This document shows positions 32,953-43,228 of a stretch of 64,000 nucleotides of DNA, one piece after another; position 1 is the first letter of the stretch; each line of letters begins with the position of its first letter. The notes below the pieces were generated by a model, which saw only the letters and a program-made list of their open reading frames with translations, was not told the origin of the DNA and did not search any database. The position numbers and the translations under genes were made by a program. This DNA comes from Saccharospirillum alexandrii_A (GTDB taxonomy: Bacteria; Pseudomonadota; Gammaproteobacteria; Pseudomonadales; Natronospirillaceae): assembly GCF_043641555.1 (NCBI RefSeq), contig NZ_JBHZRJ010000002.1:124001-188000 (forward strand), read 5' to 3'.

Positions 32953-33885
32953 ATGGCGGGTGTACTCAGCAGTGTCGATAGTCGCACCAACCTGGTTGGG
33001 CAAAACCGTCTTGAAATTCTGATGTTTCGCCTGAACGGGCAGCAGACCTACGCGATCAACGTGTTCAAGGTTCAGGAAGTGATGGCGTTGCCCAAAGTAA
33101 CCCGCATGCCACAGCGTCATCGGGCCGTCATCGGCGTAGTTTACCTGCGCGGCCGCGCCATTCCGGTTATGGACCTCAGTCTTGCAATTGGTATGCGGGC
33201 TACCCCGGAAACCGAAGACTCGACCATCATTGTCACCGAATACAACAGCACGGTTCAGGCGTTTCTGGTCGGTCAGATTGATCGTATCGTCAACCTGAAC
33301 TGGGAAGAAATTCTCCCGCCGCCTTCCGGGGCCGGTCGTCATCACTATTTAACCGCCATTACCCATCACGAAGGCCGCATTGTTGAAATCATCGATGTCG
33401 AGAAGGTGCTGGCTGAAATTGCACCGATGGATGCCCGCCTGCCCGATGAAATCATGCAGGGCGACTTTGTCGCCAAAGCGCAGGGTCGTGAAATTGTTAT
33501 GGTCGATGATTCCCACACAGCGCTGACGCAGGCATCGTCAACCTTTGAATCATTGGGTTTGATCGTGCACCGGGCGATGGATGGTGTTGAGGGGTTGGCC
33601 CTGTTGCGCCGGCTGGCGGATGAATCCGATACGCCTTTGGAAAAGCGGCTGCTGATGCTGGTAACCGATGCCGAGATGCCACGCATGGACGGCTATCGGA
33701 TGACCACGGAAATTCGCAGCGACCCGAAGCTGAAAAATCTTTATATCGCGCTGCACACCTCTCTGAGTGGTCAGTTCAATAAGGCCATGGTTGAAAAAGT
33801 CGGCTGTGACGCCTTTTTGTCGAAGTTTCACCCGGAACAACTGGCCAACCTGGTGAAGGAACGCATCGAAGCACTGGAAGACTGA
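32953..33885 (+). CDS. cheV: chemotaxis coupling protein CheV
   Basis: 310 residues: an N-terminal CheW-like domain (about 10-160, EILMFRLNGQQTYAINVFKVQEVMALP) fused to a receiver domain (about 175-305) with Asp239 as the phospho-acceptor in LVTDAEMPRMDGY and the acidic pair in MVDDSH. CheV couples receptors to CheA, and phosphorylation tunes adaptation. It stands alone here, without other che genes. SD GGGAGAG precedes the ATG. Confidence 0.92.
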   Translation: MAGVLSSVDSRTNLVGQNRLEILMFRLNGQQTYAINVFKVQEVMALPKVTRMPQRHRAVIGVVYLRGRAIPVMDLSLAIGMRATPETEDSTIIVTEYNSTVQAFLVGQIDRIVNLNWEEILPPPSGAGRHHYLTAITHHEGRIVEIIDVEKVLAEIAPMDARLPDEIMQGDFVAKAQGREIVMVDDSHTALTQASSTFESLGLIVHRAMDGVEGLALLRRLADESDTPLEKRLLMLVTDAEMPRMDGYRMTTEIRSDPKLKNLYIALHTSLSGQFNKAMVEKVGCDAFLSKFHPEQLANLVKERIEALED

Positions 33886-33932
33886 GGCCGTCTCTGCTCC
33901 AATAGCCGATTTACTGTCGGGGAGCAAGGTGC

Positions 33933-34745
33933 ATGTCTTATCAGGTGTCAGTCAGGGAGCTTTGGGTTTATCCGGTCAAGTCATTGGCCGGCCTTCAGGT
34001 AGATTCTCTCAGTTTTGATAACAACGGCCCGGTGGGGGATCGCCGCTGGATGCTGGTCGATGAGCGTGGCCGCTTTGTTACCCAGCGCAGTCAGATGATG
34101 ATGGCGTTGTATCGCCTGGCTCAGGTTGATGGCCGCATTCAGATTACCTCACCCAAAGGTCACACCCTCCTGTTGCCTGTCCCTCAATCGTCGCAGACTT
34201 ATCCGGAAATCACGGTCACCGTCTGGAAGGATGAACTGACCGGCTATGAAGTAGACACCACAGCCTCTGAATGGTTTTCTGAACAGCTGGATATGCCCGT
34301 GCGACTGGTTTGGCTGGGCGACGCCAGTGAGCGTCGGGTTCCCGATGCACAGGCCAGTGATGACGAGCGCGTGGGCTTTGCCGATGGGTATCCGTTGCTG
34401 GTGTGCAATCAGGCCAGTCTAGACGAGCTGGTTAACACCACGGGCATGAGTCTCGAACAGCGCCGTTTCAGACCCAATGTGGTGGTTGACGGCCTGCCGG
34501 CGGGTGAGGAGCTTGCTCTTGGCGAGTGGCACCTTGGCGAGGGCACGCTTGCCCTGCTGAAGGTGTGTGAACGCTGCAACATTCCATCGATAAATCCGAA
34601 AACCGGAACCTTTGAGAAAGCGACAGCGTCATTGCTGAAGTCAGCCTGTCGCTTCGATGGCCGTACCGTCTTTGGCGTTAACGCGGTAAGCCGCGGCGTG
34701 ACAAAACTGCGTACCGGGGATAGCGGAGATTGGGTGTCGAATTAA
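33933..34745 (+). CDS. MOSC-domain protein (YcbX/mARC type)
   Basis: 270 residues: N-terminal MOSC beta-barrel domain (VRELWVYPVKSLAGLQVDSL, DRRWMLVDERGRFVTQR) followed by the MOSC domain with the conserved Cys in VCERCNIPSINP. The family carries a molybdenum cofactor bound through a cysteine and reduces N-hydroxylated compounds or handles sulfur. The redox 2Fe-2S tail found in longer YcbX is absent, so it would need a separate electron donor. It lies about 50 bases after cheV; its stop overlaps the slt stop by four bases. Confidence 0.85.
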   Translation: MSYQVSVRELWVYPVKSLAGLQVDSLSFDNNGPVGDRRWMLVDERGRFVTQRSQMMMALYRLAQVDGRIQITSPKGHTLLLPVPQSSQTYPEITVTVWKDELTGYEVDTTASEWFSEQLDMPVRLVWLGDASERRVPDAQASDDERVGFADGYPLLVCNQASLDELVNTTGMSLEQRRFRPNVVVDGLPAGEELALGEWHLGEGTLALLKVCERCNIPSINPKTGTFEKATASLLKSACRFDGRTVFGVNAVSRGVTKLRTGDSGDWVSN

Positions 34746-36661
34746 TCGTCGAGATCCGCGACCTGTTCCGGTTGTAGCCATTGCGCCAGTGTCCAGTCGA
34801 TCTGGTCCCGGTTGGCATAGATCTGGGCGTAGGTCAGAACCGATTTGACGTAGCCACGGGTTTCGTCGAAGGGGATCGATTCGATCCAGACGCTCAGATC
34901 ACTGGGGTAGCGCTCCTTCCATCGGTCTACCCGGGATGGCCCTGCGTTATAGGCAGCCGTTGCGTAGACGGGGTTGTCGTAGCGGGCCATCATGCGGGCC
35001 AGGTAGCGGGTGCCAAGATCCAGATTGATCAACGGTTCCGTGATGTCAGAGTCGGCGGTCAGCCCCAGGCCATCGGTATCCGATAAATGCTGGGCGGTGT
35101 AGGGCATCAGTTGCATTAACCCCATAGCGCCTGCCGACGACACCGCCCGGGTCATATAGCCACTCTCCTGACGAATGACCCCGTAAATCCAATAGGGCGG
35201 CACCTGATGCTGTTCCGAGACCTGCGTGACCAGGTCGTTCCAGGGGGTTGGGTAGCGCAGATCCAGCTCGTCAAAGCGGCCGCTCCAGCCGACTGTTTGC
35301 GATGCCTTGTGATACCACTGCCATTCGGCCGCGAGGTGGGCAGCTGCAAACTGTTGCTCAGCCGACAGAGGTCTTACGTCCAGGTTCCATTCAATTTGCG
35401 CGCGTTCGAGATCACCCACCATGAACAACAGGCGAGCGCGCTGTAATGCTGCACGCTGGGACAACGCCCGTTCAATATCATCAAGCCGCAGGCTGTTTGC
35501 CGGATTCAGGGCGGCTGGACGGCCCAGGTGACTGGCCGCCAGAAAACCATAGTAGGATCGTTGTTGCGACACGGCTTCCAAGCGAGTTCGGGCGGCCGCC
35601 TTTTCGTCGTTGTGATACAGCGCTTCAGCGGACCAGTATTGCCACTGGTCGCGGTATTTGAGGGAGTCGGGCAATGCTTCGTACAGGTCGAGCACCCCTG
35701 GCCAGTCGTTTCTGACCAGTGCCAGTTGCAACCGCCAGTGTTGCACCTCGTTGGACTGGCGCTCCGGGTCGGCAATGGCCAGCCAATAATCTGCCTGGGG
35801 CAATGCCAGCTTCGCCATGGCAATGCCCAGATGTTCGGACACTTCCCGCACCTGTGCCTGGGTGAAAGACGGGGTGCTGCGAATCAGGGCGACCCAGAGG
35901 TTCGACGTGTTCTCGGGCTTCAGATAGGCCATACGGTCTACTGCAGCCAGTGCCAGCTCACGATGCCAGGCTTTGTCCGGGTGGTAGAACTGGGAGGCAA
36001 TGCTTGTCGGGTCGTTGTAGACCTCGACCAGCCAGTCACCGCGCGTTTGCCAGTCAGGCTCGGTATAACGGGTATTCAGGTAGTGGATCAGGCTGCCGCT
36101 GCGCGCAGAAAACGCCAGTAACTGGCGCTGCCAGACCAGGTCGTTGAACTCGTCGAGCTCGGTCAGGCGGTCCAGGTAGGGGCTGCAGGCATCGGCCAGG
36201 CCGCGGCCAACGAGCCAGGTTGATTTGATTTCCTCAATCGGGATGGTTTCCCCCAGCGCTTCCCGTGCGCGTAATGGCTGGCAATCGGCTCCTGCGCTGC
36301 CACTGGCGGCCAGATAATTCAGGTAAGGGGACCAGGCTTCGCGCCGAGCCAGTTCATTCGACCAGGCGCTGCGGGTTGTCCAGGCGGCTGGCTGATGCTC
36401 AGGCTTTGCCAGAAAGGCCTGAAACCAGGCCGCATCGGTACGCTCAAGGTTGTGCTCTACCCAGTGAGTGGCCAGGTGAGGGTAGAGGGGATGATCTTCG
36501 CGGTCTTGCAATTGCTCGAAGGTGAAAGCGTTGTTCTCGATCTGATTCAGCCAGGTAGTGTAGTCACGGGCCAAGTCAGCAAGGTCGGTTTCGGCGTGGG
36601 CATGAGACCCGTGCGCCAGACTGAATCCGATAATCAGTATGCAATAAAACCCGTTTCGCAT
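34742..36661 (-). CDS. slt: soluble lytic murein transglycosylase
   Basis: 639 residues, close to E. coli Slt70 in length and layout. It has a signal peptide (GFYCILIIGFSLAHGSHAHAE), a long helical superstructure and a C-terminal lysozyme-like domain. The catalytic acid is Glu499 in IRQESGYMTRAVSSAGAMGLMQLMP, and the substrate-binding AAYNAGPSRV follows. It cleaves the glycan strands of peptidoglycan in the periplasm, forming anhydromuropeptides. The start at 36661 was set by the signal peptide. A 31-residue upstream extension in the frame has no RBS. Confidence 0.92.
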   Translation of the reverse strand: MRNGFYCILIIGFSLAHGSHAHAETDLADLARDYTTWLNQIENNAFTFEQLQDREDHPLYPHLATHWVEHNLERTDAAWFQAFLAKPEHQPAAWTTRSAWSNELARREAWSPYLNYLAASGSAGADCQPLRAREALGETIPIEEIKSTWLVGRGLADACSPYLDRLTELDEFNDLVWQRQLLAFSARSGSLIHYLNTRYTEPDWQTRGDWLVEVYNDPTSIASQFYHPDKAWHRELALAAVDRMAYLKPENTSNLWVALIRSTPSFTQAQVREVSEHLGIAMAKLALPQADYWLAIADPERQSNEVQHWRLQLALVRNDWPGVLDLYEALPDSLKYRDQWQYWSAEALYHNDEKAAARTRLEAVSQQRSYYGFLAASHLGRPAALNPANSLRLDDIERALSQRAALQRARLLFMVGDLERAQIEWNLDVRPLSAEQQFAAAHLAAEWQWYHKASQTVGWSGRFDELDLRYPTPWNDLVTQVSEQHQVPPYWIYGVIRQESGYMTRAVSSAGAMGLMQLMPYTAQHLSDTDGLGLTADSDITEPLINLDLGTRYLARMMARYDNPVYATAAYNAGPSRVDRWKERYPSDLSVWIESIPFDETRGYVKSVLTYAQIYANRDQIDWTLAQWLQPEQVADLDD

Positions 36662-36786
36662 GCGATGAATCGCCTTTAAAGAGGATGAGCCGGGAGGGCC
36701 TGAACGCATTGACACCTTGCTTCTAAAGGCTAAACAAACGCCCGGGTAACGCAAGGCGTAGAGTGTAAAGGAGGGTAAGAACGCTG

Positions 36787-36816
36787 AATAAAAAAACCCC
36801 GGCCAGTGCCGGGGTT
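36787..36816 (-). terminator. rho-independent terminator of the RND pump operon
   Basis: On the minus strand AACCCCGGC, four-base loop, GCCGGGGTT and a T-run (seen as the A-run at 36787-36796). It lies 16 bases past the stop codon of the RND permease gene. Confidence 0.85.
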
Positions 36817-36831
36817 GGGTGCCTTGTTGGA

Positions 36832-39800
36832 TCAGGCGTCGGATTCGCGCACTTTGGCTTTTCGCCGGGAGAATGGCGACAGCCGGCCCAGAACCTGTCT
36901 CAAGGTACCACCGAAGCCTCGCGCCTGTTCAATCAGTATTAGCATGGCGGGCGTGAAAATCAGCGTCAGGATGGTCGCAAAGATCAGCCCGCCGGCAATG
37001 GTGGTCGACAATTGAGTCCACCATTGTGACGACGGCGCACCAACCGACCATTGGCGATCGAACAGGTCGATGGTTAGCTGGTACACCATCGGCAGCAGAC
37101 CCAAAATAGTGGTGATGGTGGTCAGCAACACCGGGCGTAAACGCTGGGCGCAGGTAGTCAGCGCTGCATCGATGGGCGGTACACCCTGAGAGCGGATCAG
37201 ATTGTAGGTATCAATCAGAACAATGTTGTTGTTCACGACAATCCCCGCCAGGGCGATGATACCAACCCCGCTCATCACCACACCAAAGCTTGAGCCGGTG
37301 ATGATGATCCCGACCATCACACCTACGGTCGACAGCAGAATGGCAGTCAGAATCAACGCCGTTTGCATGAAGCTGTTGAACTGCGTTACCAGGATGATGA
37401 TCATAATGAAGATGGCGACACCAAAGGCATTGCCCAGGAACGTCATGGTTTCAGCCTGTTCCTGCTGGTCACCAACAAAGCGGTAAGATACCACCGAAGG
37501 CAACTCGCCCGATGCGTAGGCTGCTTCTAATTGCTCCTCAATGGCAGCGATCGCCAGATCGACCCGCTCACCGGGGTTAACGTTGGCTTCAACATTCAGG
37601 GTCAGCTTGCCATCGGTACGGAAGATGTCGCCCTGCTTGTTCTGGGCCGAGCGCTCAATGAAGTTGCTGATGGGAACTTGCTCGCCCCGTGATGTGACGG
37701 TTAACCGGTCGATCTGATCCAGTTCGCGACCGTCGAAGGGGTAGCGAATGCGAATGTCGACTTCGTCATCGGCATCACTGGGACGGTAGCTGCCCACGTT
37801 CAGACCGTTGGTGATCATCTGAATCGAGGAGCCTACCGTGCCAAGGTCAACACCGAAACGGCTGGCCTGTTCTCGGTCAACTTCAACCAGCCATTCAAGA
37901 CCAGGGAGCGGTCGGTTGTCGCTGACGTCCTGTATCCGGTCGTTCTGGCGTATCTGACTGACCACCTGATCGACCGTAGCGTACAGCGCTTCCAGATTGT
38001 CTGAAAAGAACTGCAGTTGAATGTCGATACCGGTAGTCGGCCCCATTTGGGCCTGCTGGGTTTCAACCACGATGCCGGGAATGTCGGAAGCGGCTTCCAT
38101 GGCCTGGTTCATGACCGTCTCGGAGCCCGGGCGCAGAGTCCAGTCGACGAACTCCAGCATCAGCACGCCAATGGCGTCTTCCGGGTAATCGCGCAGCGGC
38201 AGGGCGGTCACCTTGGACGTCACCGTCTTGATCGCATCCTGCTCAACCAGTCTTTCCTCTACCTGGCGAACCAGGGCATTGCGTTCCTGCAGCGACAGGT
38301 TGCCACGGGCCCGCACAACCAGGCTGCCGAAATCGGAATCGACCTCGGGGAAGAATTCGACATTGGTGGAGCGCGCCGAGAACAGCGTCACGATGACAGC
38401 GATAATAAATCCAATGAGTAACAGGGCCAGCCAGGGGCGAACCAGCAAGGGTTTCAGGAAACGAATATAGACGCCGAGACCACCGCGAATGTCGTCCAGT
38501 TTGCCATGGTCAATGGCGTCCATGGCCAGGCGCTTGCTTTCAGAGACCCGGGCCGGCTTGCCAAAGAGGGTGCCAAACGCAGGCACCGCGATCAGCGCCA
38601 TGACCAGCGATGCGGTCAGGGTGATCAGTACTGTTTTGGGCAAATAACCCATGAATTCACCGGCAATGCCAGGCCAGAACAGCAGCGGCATGAAAACGGC
38701 CAGCGTTGTGGCGGTAGAGGCCGTGATAGGCCAGGCCATGCGGGTGGCGGCTTCGCGGTAGGCACTGCGGCGGTGGGCGCCCTCAGCCATGCGGCGGTCC
38801 GCGTATTCGGTCACGACAATAGCGCCATCAACCAGCATGCCCACACTGAGAATGAGGGCGAACAACACAACGATATTCAGCGTGATGCCGAGCATGTTCA
38901 GCACCAGAATGGCCGCCAGAAAGCTGGACGGAATGGCCAGGCCAACCAGAATTGCGCTGCGGACACCCAGCGCCCAGACGATCACAACAAATACCAGCAG
39001 GGTGGCCAGCAGAACCGAATTGAACAGGTCATCCAGTTGCTGGATGATCATTACCGACTGATCCTGGGTGTAGTTGACCTGAATGCCTTCGGGCCAGTTG
39101 GGTCGCACTTCGTCGATGACGGATTTGACCTGGTCGATGGTTTCAATGATGTTCTCGCCGGCTCGCTTGGTCACTTCCAGTGTTACGGCAGGCTGGCCGT
39201 TGACCCGGGAGATGTTATCGGCGTCTTTGTAGGTACGCTGTCCCACTGCAATGTCGCGGAAACGCACCACGGTGTCACCGTCTACCTTGACCGGTAAATT
39301 GAGGATGTCGTCTTCCGTTTCGATCAGCCCCGGCACCTTGACCGAAAACCGACCAGCACCGGTATCGAGGTTGCCGGCAGCAATCAGCTGGTTGTTGCGG
39401 CTGACCAGTTGCGCCAGTTCACCGTGGGAAATGTTGTAGCTGGCCATCAGGGCTGGATCAATGATGATTTCAGCGACTTCCTCGCGCTTGCCGCTGATGG
39501 GTGATTCAAGCACACCCCGAACCGCTTCGATCCGGTCCTTCAGGTCTTCTGCCACGGTAAAGAGGATGCGCTCATCGACATCACCCGACAGCGACACGTT
39601 GATCACCGGGAACAGCGACAGGTTGATCTCTTGCACTGAAGGCTCATCGGCTTCGCCGGGCAAGTTGTTCTTGGCCTTGTCGACGCGGTCGCGCACGTCG
39701 GTCAGCGCCTCGTCGATGTCGACGCCTATGTCGAATTCAAGGGTCAGGGTGGCTCGGCCTTCGCTGGCGGTGCTCACCAGTTCTTTCATGCCTTCCAGTC

Positions 39801-40020
39801 CCTGAAGTTCCTGTTCAAGCGGGCGCACCAGCAGGCGGTCGGCGTCTTCCGGTGAAATACCTTCCAGGCCAGTGCCCACATACACATAGGGAATGGTGAC
39901 GTCGGGCTGGGCCTCTTTCGGAATGGTTTGCAACGCAACCAGCCCGGCGATAAAGATCAGGGCAAAGAACAGCAGAACGGTCCGAACCCGGTTCAGCGCT
40001 GCGTGGATGATGCTGAGCAT
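36832..40020 (-). CDS. RND efflux permease (HAE1 family)
   Basis: A 1062-residue inner-membrane pump subunit with 12 membrane helices in two repeats and two large periplasmic loops. It opens MLSIIHAALNRVRTVLLFFALIF. The helix-4 motif reads VGMLVDGAIVVTEYADR: the second Asp of the AcrB pair D407/D408 is Gly here, leaving one acidic residue in the relay. It exports drugs or other amphiphiles by proton antiport with a periplasmic adaptor, encoded 12 bases upstream. No outer-membrane TolC partner is in the window. The substrate is unknown. Confidence 0.92.
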   Translation of the reverse strand: MLSIIHAALNRVRTVLLFFALIFIAGLVALQTIPKEAQPDVTIPYVYVGTGLEGISPEDADRLLVRPLEQELQGLEGMKELVSTASEGRATLTLEFDIGVDIDEALTDVRDRVDKAKNNLPGEADEPSVQEINLSLFPVINVSLSGDVDERILFTVAEDLKDRIEAVRGVLESPISGKREEVAEIIIDPALMASYNISHGELAQLVSRNNQLIAAGNLDTGAGRFSVKVPGLIETEDDILNLPVKVDGDTVVRFRDIAVGQRTYKDADNISRVNGQPAVTLEVTKRAGENIIETIDQVKSVIDEVRPNWPEGIQVNYTQDQSVMIIQQLDDLFNSVLLATLLVFVVIVWALGVRSAILVGLAIPSSFLAAILVLNMLGITLNIVVLFALILSVGMLVDGAIVVTEYADRRMAEGAHRRSAYREAATRMAWPITASTATTLAVFMPLLFWPGIAGEFMGYLPKTVLITLTASLVMALIAVPAFGTLFGKPARVSESKRLAMDAIDHGKLDDIRGGLGVYIRFLKPLLVRPWLALLLIGFIIAVIVTLFSARSTNVEFFPEVDSDFGSLVVRARGNLSLQERNALVRQVEERLVEQDAIKTVTSKVTALPLRDYPEDAIGVLMLEFVDWTLRPGSETVMNQAMEAASDIPGIVVETQQAQMGPTTGIDIQLQFFSDNLEALYATVDQVVSQIRQNDRIQDVSDNRPLPGLEWLVEVDREQASRFGVDLGTVGSSIQMITNGLNVGSYRPSDADDEVDIRIRYPFDGRELDQIDRLTVTSRGEQVPISNFIERSAQNKQGDIFRTDGKLTLNVEANVNPGERVDLAIAAIEEQLEAAYASGELPSVVSYRFVGDQQEQAETMTFLGNAFGVAIFIMIIILVTQFNSFMQTALILTAILLSTVGVMVGIIITGSSFGVVMSGVGIIALAGIVVNNNIVLIDTYNLIRSQGVPPIDAALTTCAQRLRPVLLTTITTILGLLPMVYQLTIDLFDRQWSVGAPSSQWWTQLSTTIAGGLIFATILTLIFTPAMLILIEQARGFGGTLRQVLGRLSPFSRRKAKVRESDA

Positions 40021-40032
40021 GGTGTTCTCCTG

Positions 40033-41127
40033 TTACAGGCCCGCAGCCAGATTGTCTTCCTGCTCGACCATGATCGGGTCGACTTCTTCGCCGGTATTGA
40101 CAAAGCCCTGGCCAACCACGATTAACCGGGCCTGGTCCGGAATGCCGGATACCCAGACACCGCCGGTATCGGAGCGAATGATGGTCAGCTCACTGAATTG
40201 CACGGTGTCGTCTTCGGCCAGGGTTTTCACGCCCAGTTTGCCGGCTTCATTTATGTTGAGCAGGGCCGGGCTGATGTAGTGAGCCGGCACCTGGTCAAGC
40301 TGAACGATGGCAGTTGCGGTGGCGCCTGCCACTTGCTTGGGGCTGTCTTCAACCACAATTTCGACTTCAAACGTACGGGTTGCCGGATTGGCAACGGCAC
40401 CGATGTAATCAATGGTTCCGTTCATGGTCTCGCCGGTCAGCAAGCTCACGCTGGCCTGCTGGCCAATGCGCAACGGGCCAACATCGGCTTCGGGTACATT
40501 GCCGATGACTTTCAGTTCCGAGAAATCATAGAGTTCAGCGATGGCATCGCCCGGGCGAACATAGGTGCCAATCTCGATCGCGCTGCTGTCCATCACGCCG
40601 GCAAAGGGTGCCCGGATTGAGGTATTGGCCAGTGAGCGTTCCAGAGAGTCGAGTTCGGCCCGCGCCTGCTCATACTGGGTCAGGGCGGCAGCGGCCTGGG
40701 CCCGGTTTTGCAGCCCCTCATTGCGCAGACGCTGGGCGCCTTCGTACTCAAGGCGGGTTTGCTCCTGATAGGCTCGTGCCTGACGCAACCGGGCTTCAAG
40801 ATCCTGAGGGTCGAGCCGGGCGATGACTTCATTCGCCGCTACCCGGTCACCTTTGGATTTAAGCACTTCAACAACACGACCTGTCGCTTCGCTGGTGACC
40901 GACACGGTTCTGGCCGGTTGTGTTACGCCATTGAGCTCCAGAGTGCGGCGTACCGACGATTCGTTCAGCACCGTTGCCTGTACTTTGGGCACCAGGCTGC
41001 GCTCTGCCGGTGTTTCTTCTGGTGTTTCGGCCGCTACCTCGTCACTGTTGCCGGTATAAAGCCAAGCCCCCGCGCCAATCACCATCAGAACTGCGATAAT
41101 AGGGCCGGTTGGAATATGTTTTGCCAC
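40033..41127 (-). CDS. RND periplasmic adaptor (membrane fusion protein)
   Basis: 364 residues. A single N-terminal membrane helix (about 8-24, TGPIIAVLMVIGAGAWLYTG) is followed by a lipoyl-like half (TVSVTSEATGRVVEVLKSKGDRVAANEVIARL). Then come a coiled-coil hairpin (ARLRQARAYQEQTRLEYEGAQRLRNEG) and beta-barrel domains. It links the RND permease to an outer-membrane channel. It is the first gene of a two-gene operon with the permease and diverges from uup. Confidence 0.92.
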   Translation of the reverse strand: MAKHIPTGPIIAVLMVIGAGAWLYTGNSDEVAAETPEETPAERSLVPKVQATVLNESSVRRTLELNGVTQPARTVSVTSEATGRVVEVLKSKGDRVAANEVIARLDPQDLEARLRQARAYQEQTRLEYEGAQRLRNEGLQNRAQAAAALTQYEQARAELDSLERSLANTSIRAPFAGVMDSSAIEIGTYVRPGDAIAELYDFSELKVIGNVPEADVGPLRIGQQASVSLLTGETMNGTIDYIGAVANPATRTFEVEIVVEDSPKQVAGATATAIVQLDQVPAHYISPALLNINEAGKLGVKTLAEDDTVQFSELTIIRSDTGGVWVSGIPDQARLIVVGQGFVNTGEEVDPIMVEQEDNLAAGL

Positions 41128-41251
41128 GAATGTATACCTCTGGGAAAATCTCGCCCACCATAGAAGAGTGTCTAACGCCCTGACAGTGCCAAAAGTAAGT
41201 CGGCAGCGTCCGGGCGCTACTCTACGTCCCTACTGTTAATAAGGATCATGA

Positions 41252-43153
41252 ATGAGTCTGGTTGTGTTTGACCGCGTCACCTTTGCCTTGGGCGCTGCGC
41301 CGTTGCTTGATGAGGCCTCGCTTATTATAGAACCGGGTGAGCGTCTTTGTCTGGTAGGCAAAAACGGTGCTGGTAAATCGACGCTGTTGAGTTTGCTGAA
41401 CGGGCAGCGCACCCCCGACGACGGCCAGATTCGGGTTCGCCAGGGTGTCACCCTCGCGCAATTGCAACAAGACCTGCCCGAAGGGGATGACCGGCTGGTC
41501 AGTGAAGTGGTGCTTGAAGGCCTGGGTGAGCTGGGGCGTGCACTTGCGGCTTACGATCATGAAAGTCTGCAGCCCGACCCGAATCTGTCGCGCCTTGAGT
41601 CGTTGCAACACACGATCGAACTCGGTGATGGCTGGCAAATACACGCGACCTTGGCCGCCGTGCTGACCCGGTTGAAACTGGATGGCGACGTTGCCTTTAA
41701 AACACTCTCCGGCGGCTGGCGTCGTCGGGTGCTGCTGGCCCGGGCGCTGATCAGCCGGCCTGATATTCTGATTCTCGACGAACCGACCAACCACCTCGAT
41801 ATCGCCATGGTGGAATGGCTTGAAGGTTTTCTGCTCGATTATCCGGGCGCCATTGTCTTCGTGTCGCACGATCGGCGTTTCATCGATCGGGTGGCCACCC
41901 GCATTGTCGAGTTGGACCGGGGACACCTGAATACCTTTCCGGCACCTTACGATGCCTATCTGGAAGCCAAGGATGCCCGTTTGGCCGAAGAGGAGATTCA
42001 TCGTCGCCATATGGACAAAAAGCTGGCGGATGAAGAAGTGTGGATCCGCCAGGGCATCAAGGCGCGGCGTACCCGTAACGAAGGTCGGGTTAGGGCTTTA
42101 CAGGCGTTGCGCAAGGAAGTCAGCCAGCGGCGTGGCCAGACCGGCCAGAGCGACTTTGAAATCGAAGCGGCCGATCGCAGTGGCAAACAGGTTGTCGTAC
42201 TTGAGCATGTCACTTTTGGCTACGGCGATAACTTGCTGATCGACAAGTTTACGGGCCTGATCAATCGCGGGGACCGCATTGCCTTGCTGGGCCCGAACGG
42301 GATCGGCAAAAGCACCCTGATTCAACTGATGCTGCAACAGATCAAGCCGACTCAGGGCGTGGTAGAGCAGGGTACCAAGTTGGAAGTGGCCTATTTCGAT
42401 CAGGCACGGGCACGGATGGACCCGGAGAAAACGGTGATGGACGCCGTTGCAGAGGGTCGTGAATTTCTGGAGCTGGGTGGACGCCGGCGTCATGTGATCA
42501 GCTACCTGGAAGACTTTCTGTTCGCTCCGGAACGGGCCCGCATGAAGGTGAAGCAATTGTCGGGCGGGGAAACCAACCGTCTGTTGCTGGCGCGGTTGTT
42601 CAGTCAGCCAGCCAACTTTCTGGTGCTCGATGAACCGACCAACGATCTGGATATAGAAACGCTGGAAATGCTGGTTGACCGGCTCAGTGAATTTGATGGG
42701 ACCTTGTTGCTGGTCAGTCACGACCGGTATTTCATCGATCAGCTGGCGACCCGAACCTGGGCGTTTGAAGGCAATGGTGCCCTGCGTCAATACGCTGGGG
42801 GTTATGAAGACTGGAAGATGCAGGGCGGCCAATGGCCGGATACCAGCCAGCAGACACCAAAGGCCGCGCCCGGGCAAAAGGAGAAAGAACCGGCCGCTAC
42901 ACCAGCCAAACCGGCGTCGAAGCCTGCGAAAAAACTTTCATTCAAGGATCAGCGGGAGTTTGATCAGTTACCGGCCGATATTGAAGCGCTGGAACAGGAG
43001 ATTGCCCGGCTGGAGCATGAGCTCAACCAACCCGGGTTTTATGAGCAGCCTTCTGACAAAACCCAGCCGGTATTGCAGGCATTAACCAGGGCTCAGCAGT
43101 CTCTGGAAGCACGATTCGAACGCTGGGCTGAACTGGAAGAAAAACAGGGTTAA
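41252..43153 (+). CDS. uup: ABC-F ATPase Uup
   Basis: 633 residues with two ABC domains: Walker A KNGAGKS and GPNGIGKS; signature LSGGW and LSGGE; Walker B ILILDEPTN and LVLDEPTN. The arginine-rich linker lies between them. The C-terminal Uup coiled-coil domain (FDQLPADIEALEQEIARLEHEL) binds nucleic acid. ABC-F proteins act on ribosomes, not membranes; Uup influences transposon excision and ribosome function. It diverges from the RND operon by about 125 bases. Confidence 0.94.
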   Translation: MSLVVFDRVTFALGAAPLLDEASLIIEPGERLCLVGKNGAGKSTLLSLLNGQRTPDDGQIRVRQGVTLAQLQQDLPEGDDRLVSEVVLEGLGELGRALAAYDHESLQPDPNLSRLESLQHTIELGDGWQIHATLAAVLTRLKLDGDVAFKTLSGGWRRRVLLARALISRPDILILDEPTNHLDIAMVEWLEGFLLDYPGAIVFVSHDRRFIDRVATRIVELDRGHLNTFPAPYDAYLEAKDARLAEEEIHRRHMDKKLADEEVWIRQGIKARRTRNEGRVRALQALRKEVSQRRGQTGQSDFEIEAADRSGKQVVVLEHVTFGYGDNLLIDKFTGLINRGDRIALLGPNGIGKSTLIQLMLQQIKPTQGVVEQGTKLEVAYFDQARARMDPEKTVMDAVAEGREFLELGGRRRHVISYLEDFLFAPERARMKVKQLSGGETNRLLLARLFSQPANFLVLDEPTNDLDIETLEMLVDRLSEFDGTLLLVSHDRYFIDQLATRTWAFEGNGALRQYAGGYEDWKMQGGQWPDTSQQTPKAAPGQKEKEPAATPAKPASKPAKKLSFKDQREFDQLPADIEALEQEIARLEHELNQPGFYEQPSDKTQPVLQALTRAQQSLEARFERWAELEEKQG

Positions 43154-43228
43154 AAACAGGCATGGCCGGCAGGGCAGCTGCCGGTCTGCGCACCTTATTT
43201 GCATCGTGATGGAAACAGGACGCCGTCA

